Shown: positions 1 to 9,061 of the stretch, in pieces
How positions within the stretch are numbered: position 1 is the first letter of the stretch
How the letters are laid out: each line of letters starts with the position of its first letter
Source: BRH-c25 sp012519325
GTDB lineage: Bacteria > Bacillota > Clostridia > Lutisporales > Lutisporaceae
Length of the DNA: 64,000 nucleotides
Direction of reading: 5' to 3'
Assembly (NCBI GenBank): GCA_050950645.1
Contig: JBMNHZ010000017.1
Span: forward strand, 62,001 to 126,000
Made by a program: the position numbers and the translations under genes
The notes under the pieces: model-generated
The model's database searches: none
Seen by the model: the letters and a program-made list of their open reading frames with translations, nothing else
Told to the model about the DNA's origin: nothing

Positions 1-503
1 AATGAGGGGGGATATTCATAATTTCCTCCTGGCAATATTTCTCTTACGCTGCTTATTTCAAAGCTTATTCTTTTTATACTGTCTATTATTTTGCCGGTAG
101 TTTTGTCAATAAAGATAATGTTGCTGTGGCGTCCCATTATTTCAGCAACCAGTGTTTTTTGAGTGCCGTATCCCAATTCGTCTGAGGAGTCTATGTCTAT
201 TTCAATTATTCTTTCAAATTGCGGCTGACTGACTGACACAATACGCCCTCCCAAAAGATGCTTTCTAAGCAGCATGCAAAAGGAGGGAGGGACTGATGAA
301 TTGGATTTGCTCTCCTCTGTAAGATGTACTCTTGGATAGGTGGAGCTGGCGCTTAGCAAAAGCTTATAGTTGTCTCCGGAACTCCTGATATGTATTAACA
401 ACTCATCCTTTTCGGGCTGGTACACTTTGTCAATTTTTCCGTTCAGCAGCTTATTCTGCAGCTCATTAACAATTGAACTGACAACAGAGCCGTCATAAGG
501 CAT
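1..503 (-). CDS. rqcH: RqcH/FbpA (NFACT family), N-terminal part only
   Basis: The gene runs off the left edge, so only about the first 167 codons are present. The translation begins MPYDGSVVSSIVNELQNKLL and continues GKIDKVYQPEKDELLIHIR, the hallmark NFACT-N start of the RqcH/Rqc2/FbpA family. Family members bind stalled 50S subunits carrying peptidyl-tRNA and add C-terminal alanine tails in ribosome quality control; older names refer to fibronectin binding. The start at 503 is fixed by a GGAGG box just upstream (minus strand, about 511-516). The HhH, coiled-coil and NFACT-R regions lie outside the window. It is transcribed away from yicC. Confidence 0.9.
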   Translation of the reverse strand, partial: MPYDGSVVSSIVNELQNKLLNGKIDKVYQPEKDELLIHIRSSGDNYKLLLSASSTYPRVHLTEESKSNSSVPPSFCMLLRKHLLGGRIVSVSQPQFERIIEIDIDSSDELGYGTQKTLVAEIMGRHSNIIFIDKTTGKIIDSIKRISFEISSVREILPGGNYEYPPS

Positions 504-600
504 AAATATACCTCCTTTATGTTGCTGGTTGATGTATTGAGCTTACTTAAATATTATATCACTAGACCTACTTCTTTACTATAATTGAATATATGAAGAA

Positions 601-650
601 AAATGCGACAGGGGAAACGTCCCCATGGCCTTCCCCATGGCCTTCCAAAG
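601..650. repeat. Partial REP-like palindrome
   Basis: This stretch holds AATGCGAC followed by the palindrome GGGGAAACGTCCCC and two CCCCATGGCCTT units. It resembles part of the full element at 24261-24397, which shares ATGCGAC, the GAAACGTCCCC core and tandem CCCC-starting units. Such palindromes resemble REP sequences mobilised by Y1 (RAYT) transposases; that link is inference, as no such transposase is in the window. Confidence 0.55.
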
Positions 651-680
651 TACGGTCTTCTCTCTGAATCCTTTAGCTTC

Positions 681-710
681 TAAGGAATACCCAGAACTCT
701 GGCATCCGGC
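681..710 (-). repeat. GCCGGATGCC intergenic repeat, copy 1
   Basis: On the minus strand this reads GCCGGATGCCAGAG, then TTCTGG and GTATTCCTTA. It matches the plus strand at 6721-6757 apart from a few inserted bases. The copy contains the perfect palindrome CCAGAGTTCTGG. Outside the repeats, the 504-966 gap holds an 11-bp inverted repeat around 840-868 (ATAATAATTG / CAATTATTAT) and no credible gene. Confidence 0.5.
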
Positions 711-966
711 ATCTGAAGAATGAGAAATACTACCCAACCGATAATTGAAGAATTTATCAGAAAATGGGAGCAATATCAAGAAAATCAAAAACAACAAAAT
801 TTTTTAATGTTCTATATGTTTAATCACGAGTTTATATGTTATAATAATTGAAAAATGCAATTATTATTGATTAAGTGCCTGTGTATAAACAACCTCAGGC
901 CGGAATGCAGCAGATTAGGCCGAATATATTCCGGATAAACAATGCGATAACGGAAGGATGGTCAAT

Positions 967-1842
967 TTGATAAAGAGTATGACGGGCTTTGGAAGAGGAG
1001 AATTCAGTCAGGGTACGAGTACATTTTCCGTTGATGTAAGGTCGGTAAATCACAGATATTGTGATGTGTCTATCAGGATGCCAAGGTCAATGTCTTTGAT
1101 GGAAGAGAAGGTAAGGGAATTCGTAAGTGAGAGGATTAGCAGAGGAAAGGTAGATGTGTACATAAACTATAGTACTTTTGGACAGAGCTCCCAGGTAAAA
1201 CTTGATACCAACCTTGCAAAGGCTTATGTGGATTCTCTTAATACTTTGAAAGAGATGTTTCAAATACAGGATGATATCAGTTTATCACTTCTTACAAGAT
1301 TCAGTGATATTATGTCCCTTGAGACTGTTGAGCAGGATATGGAAGAACTGTGGCTGATTCTTAAGGAAGCATTGGAAATAGCATTCAATGCGCTAATAGA
1401 AATGAGAAAGCGTGAGGGAGAAAGGTTAAAGAATGATCTATTGGAAAAAATCGTTGATGTAAGGGATTTCGTAGAAAACATGAAAGAAAAATCCTCTGGT
1501 ATAGTTGATGAATATAAGATTAAGCTATATGATAGAATAAAAGAACTGATAAAGGACATTCCTATTGACGAAAACAGGCTCCTTACAGAAGTTGCGATTT
1601 TTGCCGATAAAACAAGCATTGATGAAGAGATAGTAAGACTAGAGAGTCATATGGACCAGTTCAAAAAAGCACTTAATTTCGGCGGGCCTGTCGGTAAAAA
1701 ACTGGATTTCATAATACAGGAAATGAACAGAGAGATAAATACCATAGGCTCAAAGATTACCGACCTGGAAGTATTGAATAACGTAATAAGCATAAAAACA
1801 GAAATCGAAAAAATAAGAGAACAAGTGCAAAATATAGAGTAA
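967..1842 (+). CDS. yicC: YicC-family endoribonuclease-like protein
   Basis: From TTG 967 the product is 291 residues and begins MIKSMTGFGRGEF, the near-invariant YicC N-terminus. Family members have a YicC-like N-terminal domain and a DUF1732 C-terminal domain (here from about residue 205, ending near IKTEIEKIREQVQNIE). The E. coli protein is an endoribonuclease affecting small RNA stability. An ATG at 958 is in frame but merges with the GGAAGG box (952-957); using TTG 967 gives proper spacing and the family start. It leads a set with remA, gmk, rpoZ and coaBC, a common Firmicute order. Confidence 0.9.
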   Translation: MIKSMTGFGRGEFSQGTSTFSVDVRSVNHRYCDVSIRMPRSMSLMEEKVREFVSERISRGKVDVYINYSTFGQSSQVKLDTNLAKAYVDSLNTLKEMFQIQDDISLSLLTRFSDIMSLETVEQDMEELWLILKEALEIAFNALIEMRKREGERLKNDLLEKIVDVRDFVENMKEKSSGIVDEYKIKLYDRIKELIKDIPIDENRLLTEVAIFADKTSIDEEIVRLESHMDQFKKALNFGGPVGKKLDFIIQEMNREINTIGSKITDLEVLNNVISIKTEIEKIREQVQNIE

Positions 1843-1855
1843 TTGGAGGTTTAAA

Positions 1856-2134
1856 ATGGGTATAAAGCTAATAAACATTGGGTTTGGAAATATCGTATCG
1901 GCAAACAGATTGGTTGCAATAGTAAGTCCGGAATCAGCGCCCATTAAAAGAATAATCCAGGAAGCTAGAGACAGGGGAATGCTTATTGATGCTACATACG
2001 GAAGAAGGACAAGAGCTGTAATAATAACCGATAGTGATCACATAATTCTTTCTGCAGTGCAGCCTGAAACTGTTGCACACAGGCTTGCAGACCGTGAAAC
2101 GGCAGGTACTGAAGAGGTTGTGACCGAGGAATAA
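1856..2134 (+). CDS. remA: RemA-family DNA-binding regulator (DUF370)
   Basis: The 92-residue product begins MGIKLINIGFGNIVSANRLV and has the conserved RRTRAVIITDSDHIILSA stretch of RemA/DUF370. In Bacillus subtilis RemA is a ring-forming DNA-binding activator of biofilm matrix and osmoprotection genes; in clostridia its targets are mostly unknown. A GGAGG box lies at about 1844-1848. It sits 13 bp after yicC and 16 bp before gmk, so co-transcription is likely. The acidic tail (AGTEEVVTEE) is variable in the family. Confidence 0.93.
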   Translation: MGIKLINIGFGNIVSANRLVAIVSPESAPIKRIIQEARDRGMLIDATYGRRTRAVIITDSDHIILSAVQPETVAHRLADRETAGTEEVVTEE

Positions 2135-2150
2135 AGAAGGGTAGGATAAT

Positions 2151-2762
2151 ATGAAGAGCAAGGGTCTGCTTATTGTTATTTCAGGTCCTTCAGGTGCAGG
2201 AAAAGGTACTATATGCAGAGAATTACTTCGAAGTTACAGTAAGAATATTGAACTTTCTATTTCTGTTACAACCAGAAAGCCAAGGGATGGAGAAACTGAA
2301 GGGGTTAATTACTTTTTCAGGGACAAGGAAGAGTTTGTCAGAATGGCTGAGAATGGGGAGTTCATTGAATATGCAAAAGTACATGGTAATTATTACGGGA
2401 CTCCAAAGAAGTATGTCATGGATAAGCTTGAGGAAGGAAAAAATGTAATACTGGAAATTGATGTACAAGGGGGAATGAAAGTAAAGCATGTTTTTTGCGA
2501 GGCTGTATTTATTTTTGTTATTCCGCCTACCTTTGAAGAGTTGAAGAAAAGGATAGAAGGACGTGGGACAGAGACAGAAAAAGATATTTGTAATAGGTTA
2601 AAAAATGCTTATAATGAGATAGGGCATGCCAACAATTACGATTATATTATAGTAAACGATAATATAAAGGATGCAGCAGAAAAAATATACTGCATTCTAA
2701 CTGCGGAAAAATGCAGATTGTCAAGATGCAATATTGACTTAGATAAATTCAGGGAGGGATAA
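2151..2762 (+). CDS. gmk: Guanylate kinase
   Basis: This 203-residue enzyme phosphorylates GMP to GDP with ATP, feeding GTP and (p)ppGpp pools. The P-loop SGPSGAGKGT lies near residues 10-19, followed by the GMP-binding region TTRKPRDGETEGVNYFF and GEFIEYAKVHGNYYGTP, with EIDVQGG near residue 100. Length is normal for the family. The following rpoZ begins one base after the gmk stop, indicating translational coupling. Confidence 0.97.
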   Translation: MKSKGLLIVISGPSGAGKGTICRELLRSYSKNIELSISVTTRKPRDGETEGVNYFFRDKEEFVRMAENGEFIEYAKVHGNYYGTPKKYVMDKLEEGKNVILEIDVQGGMKVKHVFCEAVFIFVIPPTFEELKKRIEGRGTETEKDICNRLKNAYNEIGHANNYDYIIVNDNIKDAAEKIYCILTAEKCRLSRCNIDLDKFREG

Positions 2763-2763
2763 G

Positions 2764-2988
2764 ATGATATATCCTACTTTAATGTCGCTTCTGGAAAAGG
2801 TTGACAGCAAATATACTCTGGTTGTTACAGTTGCAAAAAGAGCCAGACAATTGGTAGACGGACAGCCCAAGCTTACAAGTGAAGATTCTAATAAACCGGT
2901 AACAATAGCAATAAATGAATTATATGAAGATAAGATTACCTATGAGAGAAACAGACCGGTAAAACCATCGGGGGAGCAAAATGCTTAA
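2764..2988 (+). CDS. rpoZ: RNA polymerase omega subunit
   Basis: The 74-residue product starts MIYPTLMSLLEKVDSKYTLV and carries VTVAKRARQL, the conserved omega helix that clamps the beta' C-terminus during RNA polymerase assembly. An AGGGAGGG box precedes the start. It begins one base after gmk and overlaps coaBC by 8 bp, the usual gmk-rpoZ-coaBC order. Confidence 0.95.
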   Translation: MIYPTLMSLLEKVDSKYTLVVTVAKRARQLVDGQPKLTSEDSNKPVTIAINELYEDKITYERNRPVKPSGEQNA

Positions 2989-4177
2989 GGGAAAGAAAAT
3001 TATTCTTGGTGTATCGGGTGGAATAGCAGCATATAAAGCCTGTGAGCTTGTTAGCAGGCTTAAAAAGCTGAATGCGGAAGTGCATGTAATTATGACGGCA
3101 TCGGCCGCGAAATTTGTTACGCCCCTTACCTTCCAGTCACTTTCATTAAATCAGGTAGTTGTTGATATGTTTGAAGCACCGAATTACTGGGAGATAGAGC
3201 ATATATCACTGGCAAAGCTGGCGGATGTTATTGTTGTCGCTCCTGCAACGGCAAATATAATTGGAAAGCTTGCAAACGGAATTGCGGATGACATGCTTTC
3301 CACTACAATTATGGCTACAAGGGCAAAGGTCATAATAGCTCCGGCTATGAATACAAATATGTATGAAAATCCTGTCCTTCAGAGGAATATCAGACTGCTT
3401 TCGGAATTGGGATATACCATTGTTCCTCCTGATGAAGGACGCCTTGCATGCGGTGATGTTGGAAAGGGGAGAATGCCTGACCCCTCTGTCATTGAGAAAT
3501 CAATTATTGATTTGTTGAATTTCAGACAGGATATGAAGGGTAGGACTGTTCTTGTGACTGCAGGGCCCACAAGAGAGGCCATAGACCCTGTAAGATTTAT
3601 ATCCAACAATTCCACAGGAAAAATGGGGTATGCAATTGCCGGGCAGGCAGCTTTAAGAGGCGCGAAGGTTTATTTGGTCTCAGGACCCACAATTCTAGAT
3701 GCACCGGCAGGAGTTGAAAAGTATAACGTAATATCAGCAGAAGAAATGTACAATAAGGTAATGGAGCTTTTTCCCATGTGCGACATAGTAATCAAAGCTG
3801 CCGCAGTAGCTGACTATGCGCCGATGACCTCTTACAGCCAGAAAGTTAAAAAGCTGGATAGTGAACTTGAACTGAAGCTGAAAAGGAATCCTGATATACT
3901 ATATGAACTTGGAAAAATAAAAGGCAACAGAATACTTGTGGGTTTTGCCATGGAAACTGAAAACCTTGTAGAGAATGCTGCAGAAAAGGTAAAGAAAAAG
4001 AATCTGGATTTTATTGCAGCTAATGACCTAAATGAGGAAGGAGCGGGCTTCGCAGTTGATACGAATGCTGTAAAGCTTATTGACAGGGAAGGAAATGTTG
4101 AAAGCATTCCGCTTAAGACAAAGCATGAGGTGGCAGATATAATTCTTGATAGGATAATGAATATAAAGCGTACATAA
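2981..4177 (+). CDS. coaBC: Bifunctional phosphopantothenoylcysteine decarboxylase / phosphopantothenate-cysteine ligase
   Basis: This 398-residue fusion performs two coenzyme A steps: CoaB joins cysteine to 4'-phosphopantothenate, CoaC decarboxylates the product. The N-terminal flavoprotein half has GVSGGIAAYKACELV, the PASANT-like APATANIIGKLANGIADD, APAMNTNMYENP and RLACGDVGKGRM. The CoaB half starts near residue 185 with VLVTAGPTREAIDPVRFISN and NSTGKMGYAIA. KKNLDFIAANDL near residue 340 is the conserved CoaB lysine-asparagine region. It overlaps rpoZ by 8 bp and ends in a probable terminator. Confidence 0.96.
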   Translation: MLKGKKIILGVSGGIAAYKACELVSRLKKLNAEVHVIMTASAAKFVTPLTFQSLSLNQVVVDMFEAPNYWEIEHISLAKLADVIVVAPATANIIGKLANGIADDMLSTTIMATRAKVIIAPAMNTNMYENPVLQRNIRLLSELGYTIVPPDEGRLACGDVGKGRMPDPSVIEKSIIDLLNFRQDMKGRTVLVTAGPTREAIDPVRFISNNSTGKMGYAIAGQAALRGAKVYLVSGPTILDAPAGVEKYNVISAEEMYNKVMELFPMCDIVIKAAAVADYAPMTSYSQKVKKLDSELELKLKRNPDILYELGKIKGNRILVGFAMETENLVENAAEKVKKKNLDFIAANDLNEEGAGFAVDTNAVKLIDREGNVESIPLKTKHEVADIILDRIMNIKRT

Positions 4178-4190
4178 CGGTACGCTTTTA
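4165..4190 (+). terminator. Probable terminator at the coaBC end
   Basis: AAAGCGTAC and GTACGCTTT form a 9-bp stem overlapping the coaBC stop codon, followed by a weak T-rich stretch. It separates coaBC from priA. Confidence 0.55.
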
Positions 4191-4260
4191 AGTTATATTT
4201 TTGTAGGGCATATTAATATTGAGCTAAAAGCATGATACAAACTTTGTTGGGGAGATCAGA

Positions 4261-6702
4261 ATGAAAGAAAAAGTATATGCAGAGGTCATAGTGGACAATA
4301 AGTGTAAAGAGACTGACAGAGCTTACAGCTATCTGGTTCCTGATGAGATTAAGGCATTAATCAAAATCGGAAGCAGAGTAATTGTGCCTTTTGGTATCGG
4401 GAACAAACAGCTGGAAGGATATGTGGTGGACTTAAAAGACAGTATAGATTTTGATGCTTCAAGGATAAAGTCCCTGTCAAGGATGTTGGATGAGGAGCCT
4501 GTAATGTCTCTCGAGCTTGTTGAACTGTCAAAATGGATGAAAGAAAAATACTTGTGCTACTATATTGATGCTATACAGGCAATTGTGCCTTCCCCTGTAA
4601 GAACAAAAAGCAGCTACTACATAGAACTTTGCAATAGCGAAGATATTTATGAAAAGATTGAGAAACTGAATTCAAACATCATTATGGAAATAGTGGAGTT
4701 TCTAGAGCACAATTCAGGAAGTGCAAAACTGGCTGATATAAAGGAATATTTTGGCGATCGCAAAATAGATTATTATATAAAAAGGCTTCTGGAAACAGAG
4801 GTAGTCAGAAAGGTACAGATAATAGCTGACAAAGTAGGAGGCAAGAAACAGAAGCTCCTTTATTTATCGGAGGATAAAGACATTAAAATCAGGAAGACTG
4901 CAAGCAAACAGAGGAAAATTTATGAGCTTCTTGCAAATAATCCGGGTATATCCCTTGCCAGACTGAGAGAAGTTTGCAGAGGCTGCGATTCTGCAGTAAG
5001 GGCTATGGAGAAAAAGGGATATATAAGGATTGAAGAAAAGGAGGAATACAGGTCGGTCAACACAAAGGTATACACGGAAAAAAGACACGAACTGACTTGT
5101 GAGCAGCGGAAAGCCCTGTCGGATATAAGACACTTCTTTTCCAATGGCAAGGATGTTGTACTTTTCGGTGTGACAGGCAGCGGCAAGACTGAGATTTATC
5201 TTGAATTGATTGAAGAATACCTGTCAACGGGTAAAGACTCTATAATGCTAGTACCGGAAATTTCCTTGACTCCGCAAATGGTTTCACGATTTAAAAATCG
5301 TTTCGGAGATAATATAGCTGTTTTGCACAGCGGTCTTTCAGAAGGTGAAAAATATGATGAATGGAGAAAAATTAAGGCAGGTATTGTGAAAGTAGCTATT
5401 GGCGCAAGATCTGCAGTTTTTGCTCCCTTTAAGAACTTGGGCATAATAATCATTGATGAAGAGCATGAGCACACATACAAATCAGAAATAAGACCCAAGT
5501 ACTTAACCCGTGAGGTAGCGGAGAAAAGATGCAGACTTGAAGGTGCAAACCTTCTTTTAGGCTCTGCTACCCCTTCAATTGAAACTTATTATAGAGCGAA
5601 GACCGGAGAACTGGGTCTGGCTGAATTGGTATCGAGGGCAAACGACAGTAAGCTGCCTGAAGTTGAGGTAGTGGATATGAGGGAAGAACTCAAGTCCGGC
5701 AACAGGACAATATTCAGCTGGAGCCTGACTGATGCCATACTGGAAAACCTGAAGAACAAGAATCAAATGATATTATTCCTCAACAGAAGAGGCCATTCCA
5801 CATTCGTATCCTGCAGACAGTGCGGAATAGTGATGAAATGTCCCCGCTGCAGTATATCCCTGACCTACCATATTAAAAACGAAAAACTGATTTGCCATTA
5901 CTGCGGATATGAAAGGAATAATCCCACTGTATGTCCGAAATGTAAAAGCAAAAATATAAAATATTTTGGGGTAGGTACTCAGAAGCTTGAAAAGGAGTTT
6001 AAAAAGAAGTTTTCAGTAAAGAGTGTGCTGAGAATGGATGCAGATACGACCTCGAGAAAAAATTCGCATCAGGAGATTCTGGACAAATTTAAAAGAAGAG
6101 AAGCCGATGTACTATTGGGAACGCAGATGATTTCAAAGGGCCTGGACTTTCCTGATGTTACGTTAGTTGGAGTGATTGCAGCAGATACAAGTCTTAATCT
6201 GCCTGATTTCAGATCTGCCGAGCGCACCTTTCAGATAATAGCACAAGTGTCGGGACGCTCCGGAAGAGGAAATAAAAATGGGCGCGTTATTGTTCAGACA
6301 TACAATCCTGAGCATTACAGCATAGAATATGCACGCTGTCATGATTATAAAGGCTTCTTTGATAAAGAGCTTATGCTGCGGAAGGAACTTGGCTACCCTC
6401 CTTTTTATAGTATTGCAAACATTATAATCAGCGGTACTGAAGAGAATGAGGTAATAAAATATGCAAATGAGATCAGCATATTTCTGGATAGAGTAATTGA
6501 AGGGCATGAGGATGCAGAAAAATTGGGGCCAGCAGCGGCGCCAATATCACGCATAAAAAACAGGTTCAGATGGCAGATACTAATAAAGAGCAAAAGCGAG
6601 GAAACACTGAAAAAAATACTTATAAAACTAATGGAAAGCTGCGGCGAAGGGAAATCAAATGTGAGCATCAGTATAGATTTGAACCCTCAAAGTATGTTAT
6701 AG
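4261..6702 (+). CDS. priA: Primosomal protein N' (PriA) helicase
   Basis: The 813-residue SF2 DNA helicase recognises stalled forks and reloads the replicative helicase. A DNA-binding N-terminal domain is followed by Walker A GVTGSGKTE near residue 303 and the DEEH box (IIIDEEHEHTYKSE) near residue 397. Four Cys pairs for two structural zincs lie at about residues 518-568 (CRQCG, CPRC, CHYCG, CPKC). The helicase C half has QMISKGLDFP and SGRSGRG. Length and architecture are standard. A GGGGAG box precedes ATG 4261. Confidence 0.97.
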   Translation: MKEKVYAEVIVDNKCKETDRAYSYLVPDEIKALIKIGSRVIVPFGIGNKQLEGYVVDLKDSIDFDASRIKSLSRMLDEEPVMSLELVELSKWMKEKYLCYYIDAIQAIVPSPVRTKSSYYIELCNSEDIYEKIEKLNSNIIMEIVEFLEHNSGSAKLADIKEYFGDRKIDYYIKRLLETEVVRKVQIIADKVGGKKQKLLYLSEDKDIKIRKTASKQRKIYELLANNPGISLARLREVCRGCDSAVRAMEKKGYIRIEEKEEYRSVNTKVYTEKRHELTCEQRKALSDIRHFFSNGKDVVLFGVTGSGKTEIYLELIEEYLSTGKDSIMLVPEISLTPQMVSRFKNRFGDNIAVLHSGLSEGEKYDEWRKIKAGIVKVAIGARSAVFAPFKNLGIIIIDEEHEHTYKSEIRPKYLTREVAEKRCRLEGANLLLGSATPSIETYYRAKTGELGLAELVSRANDSKLPEVEVVDMREELKSGNRTIFSWSLTDAILENLKNKNQMILFLNRRGHSTFVSCRQCGIVMKCPRCSISLTYHIKNEKLICHYCGYERNNPTVCPKCKSKNIKYFGVGTQKLEKEFKKKFSVKSVLRMDADTTSRKNSHQEILDKFKRREADVLLGTQMISKGLDFPDVTLVGVIAADTSLNLPDFRSAERTFQIIAQVSGRSGRGNKNGRVIVQTYNPEHYSIEYARCHDYKGFFDKELMLRKELGYPPFYSIANIIISGTEENEVIKYANEISIFLDRVIEGHEDAEKLGPAAAPISRIKNRFRWQILIKSKSEETLKKILIKLMESCGEGKSNVSISIDLNPQSML

Positions 6703-6720
6703 TAATACTAAAAGCCGGAG

Positions 6721-6757
6721 GCCGGATGCCAGAAGCCGGAATTCGGGGTATTCCTTA
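6721..6757 (+). repeat. GCCGGATGCC intergenic repeat, copy 2
   Basis: GCCGGATGCCAGA, a short insert containing GCCGGA, then GGGGTATTCCTTA match the reverse complement of 681-710. GCCGGA occurs three times within about 25 bases here. It lies in the 145-bp gap between priA and def. Confidence 0.5.
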
Positions 6758-6847
6758 GGGGCAAAGTGAATATAACAACGTTAATTTATAGTTACAATAC
6801 GAGATACGATGCAGGATTAGATAATTATTAGGAGGATAATGATATAG

Positions 6848-7303
6848 ATGGCAATTAGAGTAATCAGAAAAGACGGGGATGAAATTCTACGCAAGAAATC
6901 AAGAAAGGTAGAGGTTATTGATGATAGGATTCTGACTCTTCTTGATGACATGAAGGATACAATGAAAAAAGCTGAGGGAGTGGGACTTGCGGCTCCACAG
7001 GTCGGAGTATTGAGAAGAGTTGTGGTAATAGATATAGGTGAAGGGCTTATTGAGCTGATAAACCCTGTTATAGTATTTGAGAGCGGAGAGCAGATGGAAG
7101 AAGAGGGATGCCTCAGCATACCCGGAATTAGGGGAAAAGTAAAAAGGCCTGAAAAAGTTATTGTAAGAGCAATGAACAGGAAGGGTGAAACTTTTGAAAT
7201 GACAGGGATAGGACTATTAGCAATCGCATTTTGCCATGAAATAGATCATTTGAATGGTATTCTTTTTACTGATAAAGCAATAATAACCGAAAAGGACGAT
7301 TAA
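6848..7303 (+). CDS. def: Peptide deformylase
   Basis: This 151-residue metalloenzyme removes the formyl group from nascent proteins. All three motifs are present: GVGLAAPQVG near residue 45, EEGCLS near residue 90 and HEIDHLNG near residue 132, giving the metal ligands Cys, His, His and the catalytic Glu. Motif 3 reads CHEIDH where QHEIDH is usual. It lies directly before fmt, pairing removal of the formyl group with its addition. Confidence 0.96.
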   Translation: MAIRVIRKDGDEILRKKSRKVEVIDDRILTLLDDMKDTMKKAEGVGLAAPQVGVLRRVVVIDIGEGLIELINPVIVFESGEQMEEEGCLSIPGIRGKVKRPEKVIVRAMNRKGETFEMTGIGLLAIAFCHEIDHLNGILFTDKAIITEKDD

Positions 7304-7325
7304 GGCTCGAAGGGGAAGAATGAAT

Positions 7326-8261
7326 ATGAGAATTGTTTTTATGGGAACACCGGAATTTGCGGTTCCTTGTCTCAGAGAGCTGATTGCAGAAAAACATGAA
7401 ATAGCTGCTGTAGTGACCCAGCCTGACAGGACAAAAGGAAGAGGCAATAAGTTTGTACTATCTCCGGTAAAGATTCTGGCCAATGAATCAGGAATACCAG
7501 TATTCCAGCCTGAGAATATAAAGACAGGGGAATCAATTCAATTGTTAAGGAATTTGTCGCCGGATGTGATTATCGTAGTTGCTTTTGGGCAGATACTGTC
7601 TCAGGACATACTGGATATACCACCTTTGGGATGTATTAATGTACATGCTTCTCTTCTTCCTAAATACAGAGGTGCAGCACCAATAAACTGGTGTATAATA
7701 AACGGTGAAAAAACCACAGGTGTTACTACAATGTATATGGATAAGGGATTGGACACGGGAGATATTATATTAAAAAAAGAAATTCCGATTGGTGAAGATG
7801 AAAATGCAGAGGAGCTTCATGACAGATTATCTGAGCTGGGAGCTGTGGTATTGAGTGAGACTATATCAATGATGATTGAAGGGAAGATTGAGAGAATTCC
7901 GCAGAATAATGAGGAAGCTACTTATGCACCGTTAATGACTAAGGAGTTAGGCAGGATAGATTGGTCAAGAACTGCCGAGGAGATCAAAAATTTAATAAGA
8001 GGAACATACCCATGGCCAGTAGCCTTTTCCTTATATAAAGGAAAGAGATTCAAGATATTGAGTGCTCAAGCATTAGATGTAAATGAGAAAAATGAAGATT
8101 ACGGCAGCATCAGCCAGGTACATAAGGACAGCATTTTTGTAAGCTGCGGCAGCGGAAGCCTCAAAATATTGGAACTGCAGTTTGAGAATGAAAAACGTAT
8201 GAATGTGGATGCATATCTGAGAGGACATAGTATTGATAGGGGAGTCAGACTGGGAGAATAA
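7326..8261 (+). CDS. fmt: Methionyl-tRNA formyltransferase
   Basis: The enzyme transfers formyl from 10-formyl-THF to initiator Met-tRNA. It begins MRIVFMGTPEFAVPCL and contains HASLLPKYRGAAPINW near residue 108, with the conserved Asn/His/Asp active-site layout, and a C-terminal OB-like domain. ATG 7320 is also in frame, but ATG 7326 has better spacing (8 bases) to AGGGGAAG and gives the family start. Product 311 residues. Couples with def 22 bp upstream. Confidence 0.95.
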   Translation: MRIVFMGTPEFAVPCLRELIAEKHEIAAVVTQPDRTKGRGNKFVLSPVKILANESGIPVFQPENIKTGESIQLLRNLSPDVIIVVAFGQILSQDILDIPPLGCINVHASLLPKYRGAAPINWCIINGEKTTGVTTMYMDKGLDTGDIILKKEIPIGEDENAEELHDRLSELGAVVLSETISMMIEGKIERIPQNNEEATYAPLMTKELGRIDWSRTAEEIKNLIRGTYPWPVAFSLYKGKRFKILSAQALDVNEKNEDYGSISQVHKDSIFVSCGSGSLKILELQFENEKRMNVDAYLRGHSIDRGVRLGE

Positions 8262-8282
8262 TAAATACGAGGAGTGATATTT

Positions 8283-8972
8283 ATGTTTTACGGATATGGT
8301 TTTGATCCTACTTTTATTTTGATATTACCGGCAATAATACTTGCTGCATATGCACAATCAAAAGTAACCTCTACCTTCAATAAATATCTCAGAGTAAGAA
8401 ACAGCTATGGATATACAGGTTATGAGGTTGCCAGAAGAATATTGGATATAAACGGATTGCAGGATGTACCCGTGGAGCTTGTACACGGAAGACTGACAGA
8501 TCATTATGATCCTAGAAAAAGAGTACTCAGATTGTCACAAGATGTATACAATAGTAATTCACTTGCATCTATTGGAGTAGCCGCCCATGAGTGCGGCCAT
8601 GCAATACAGCATTCTGAAGGATATGCACCGCTTATTATCAGAAATGCCATTGCCCCGGTGGCTTCTTTTGGTTCTCAGGCAGCGTGGCTTTTTATAATAG
8701 CAGGTTTCATATTCAGCTGGGTTAACCTTATAGACATAGGTATATTGCTGTTCACAGCTGCAGTAGCTTTTCAAGTTATTACGCTTCCGGTTGAGTTTAA
8801 TGCCAGCAGCAGAGCTATAGCACTGCTTGAAGGCAACGCATTTGTGCCGGCGGAAGAAGTAGGACCTGCAAAAGAGGTTCTGAGAGCTGCGGCACTTACT
8901 TATGTAGCAGCAACCTTTGCAGCTATTATGCAGCTTGTAAGGCTTCTTACCCTGAGAGGTAGAAGAGATTAA
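8283..8972 (+). CDS. YugP-type zinc metallopeptidase (membrane)
   Basis: The product (229 residues from ATG 8283) is a Zn_peptidase_2 (PF04298) protein. It has an N-terminal membrane segment (FILILPAIILAAYAQ), the zincin motif HECGHAIQH near residue 100, and two or three further membrane helices. FNASSRAI supplies the likely third region of the active site. Substrates are unknown. GTG 8274 is in frame but lies inside the GAGGAG box, so ATG 8283 is preferred. Placement between fmt and rsmB is common in clostridia. Confidence 0.88.
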   Translation: MFYGYGFDPTFILILPAIILAAYAQSKVTSTFNKYLRVRNSYGYTGYEVARRILDINGLQDVPVELVHGRLTDHYDPRKRVLRLSQDVYNSNSLASIGVAAHECGHAIQHSEGYAPLIIRNAIAPVASFGSQAAWLFIIAGFIFSWVNLIDIGILLFTAAVAFQVITLPVEFNASSRAIALLEGNAFVPAEEVGPAKEVLRAAALTYVAATFAAIMQLVRLLTLRGRRD

Positions 8973-8984
8973 AAGAATATTATT

Positions 8985-9022
8985 AAAAGCTACAGATAGG
9001 AATATAACTATCTGTAGCTTTT
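8985..9022 (+). terminator. Rho-independent terminator
   Basis: AAAAGCTACAGATAG and CTATCTGTAGCTTTT form a 15-bp perfect stem with an 8-base loop, between the metallopeptidase and rsmB. Confidence 0.75.
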
Positions 9023-9061
9023 ACGTCGTATAGGAAAGTAAAATTCTCTAGGAGTAAACTT

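Noticed and set aside
579..797. 72-codon minus-strand frame in the gap before yicC
   Set aside because: It lies over the REP and GCCGGATGCC repeats, has no ribosome-binding box and no protein-like composition.
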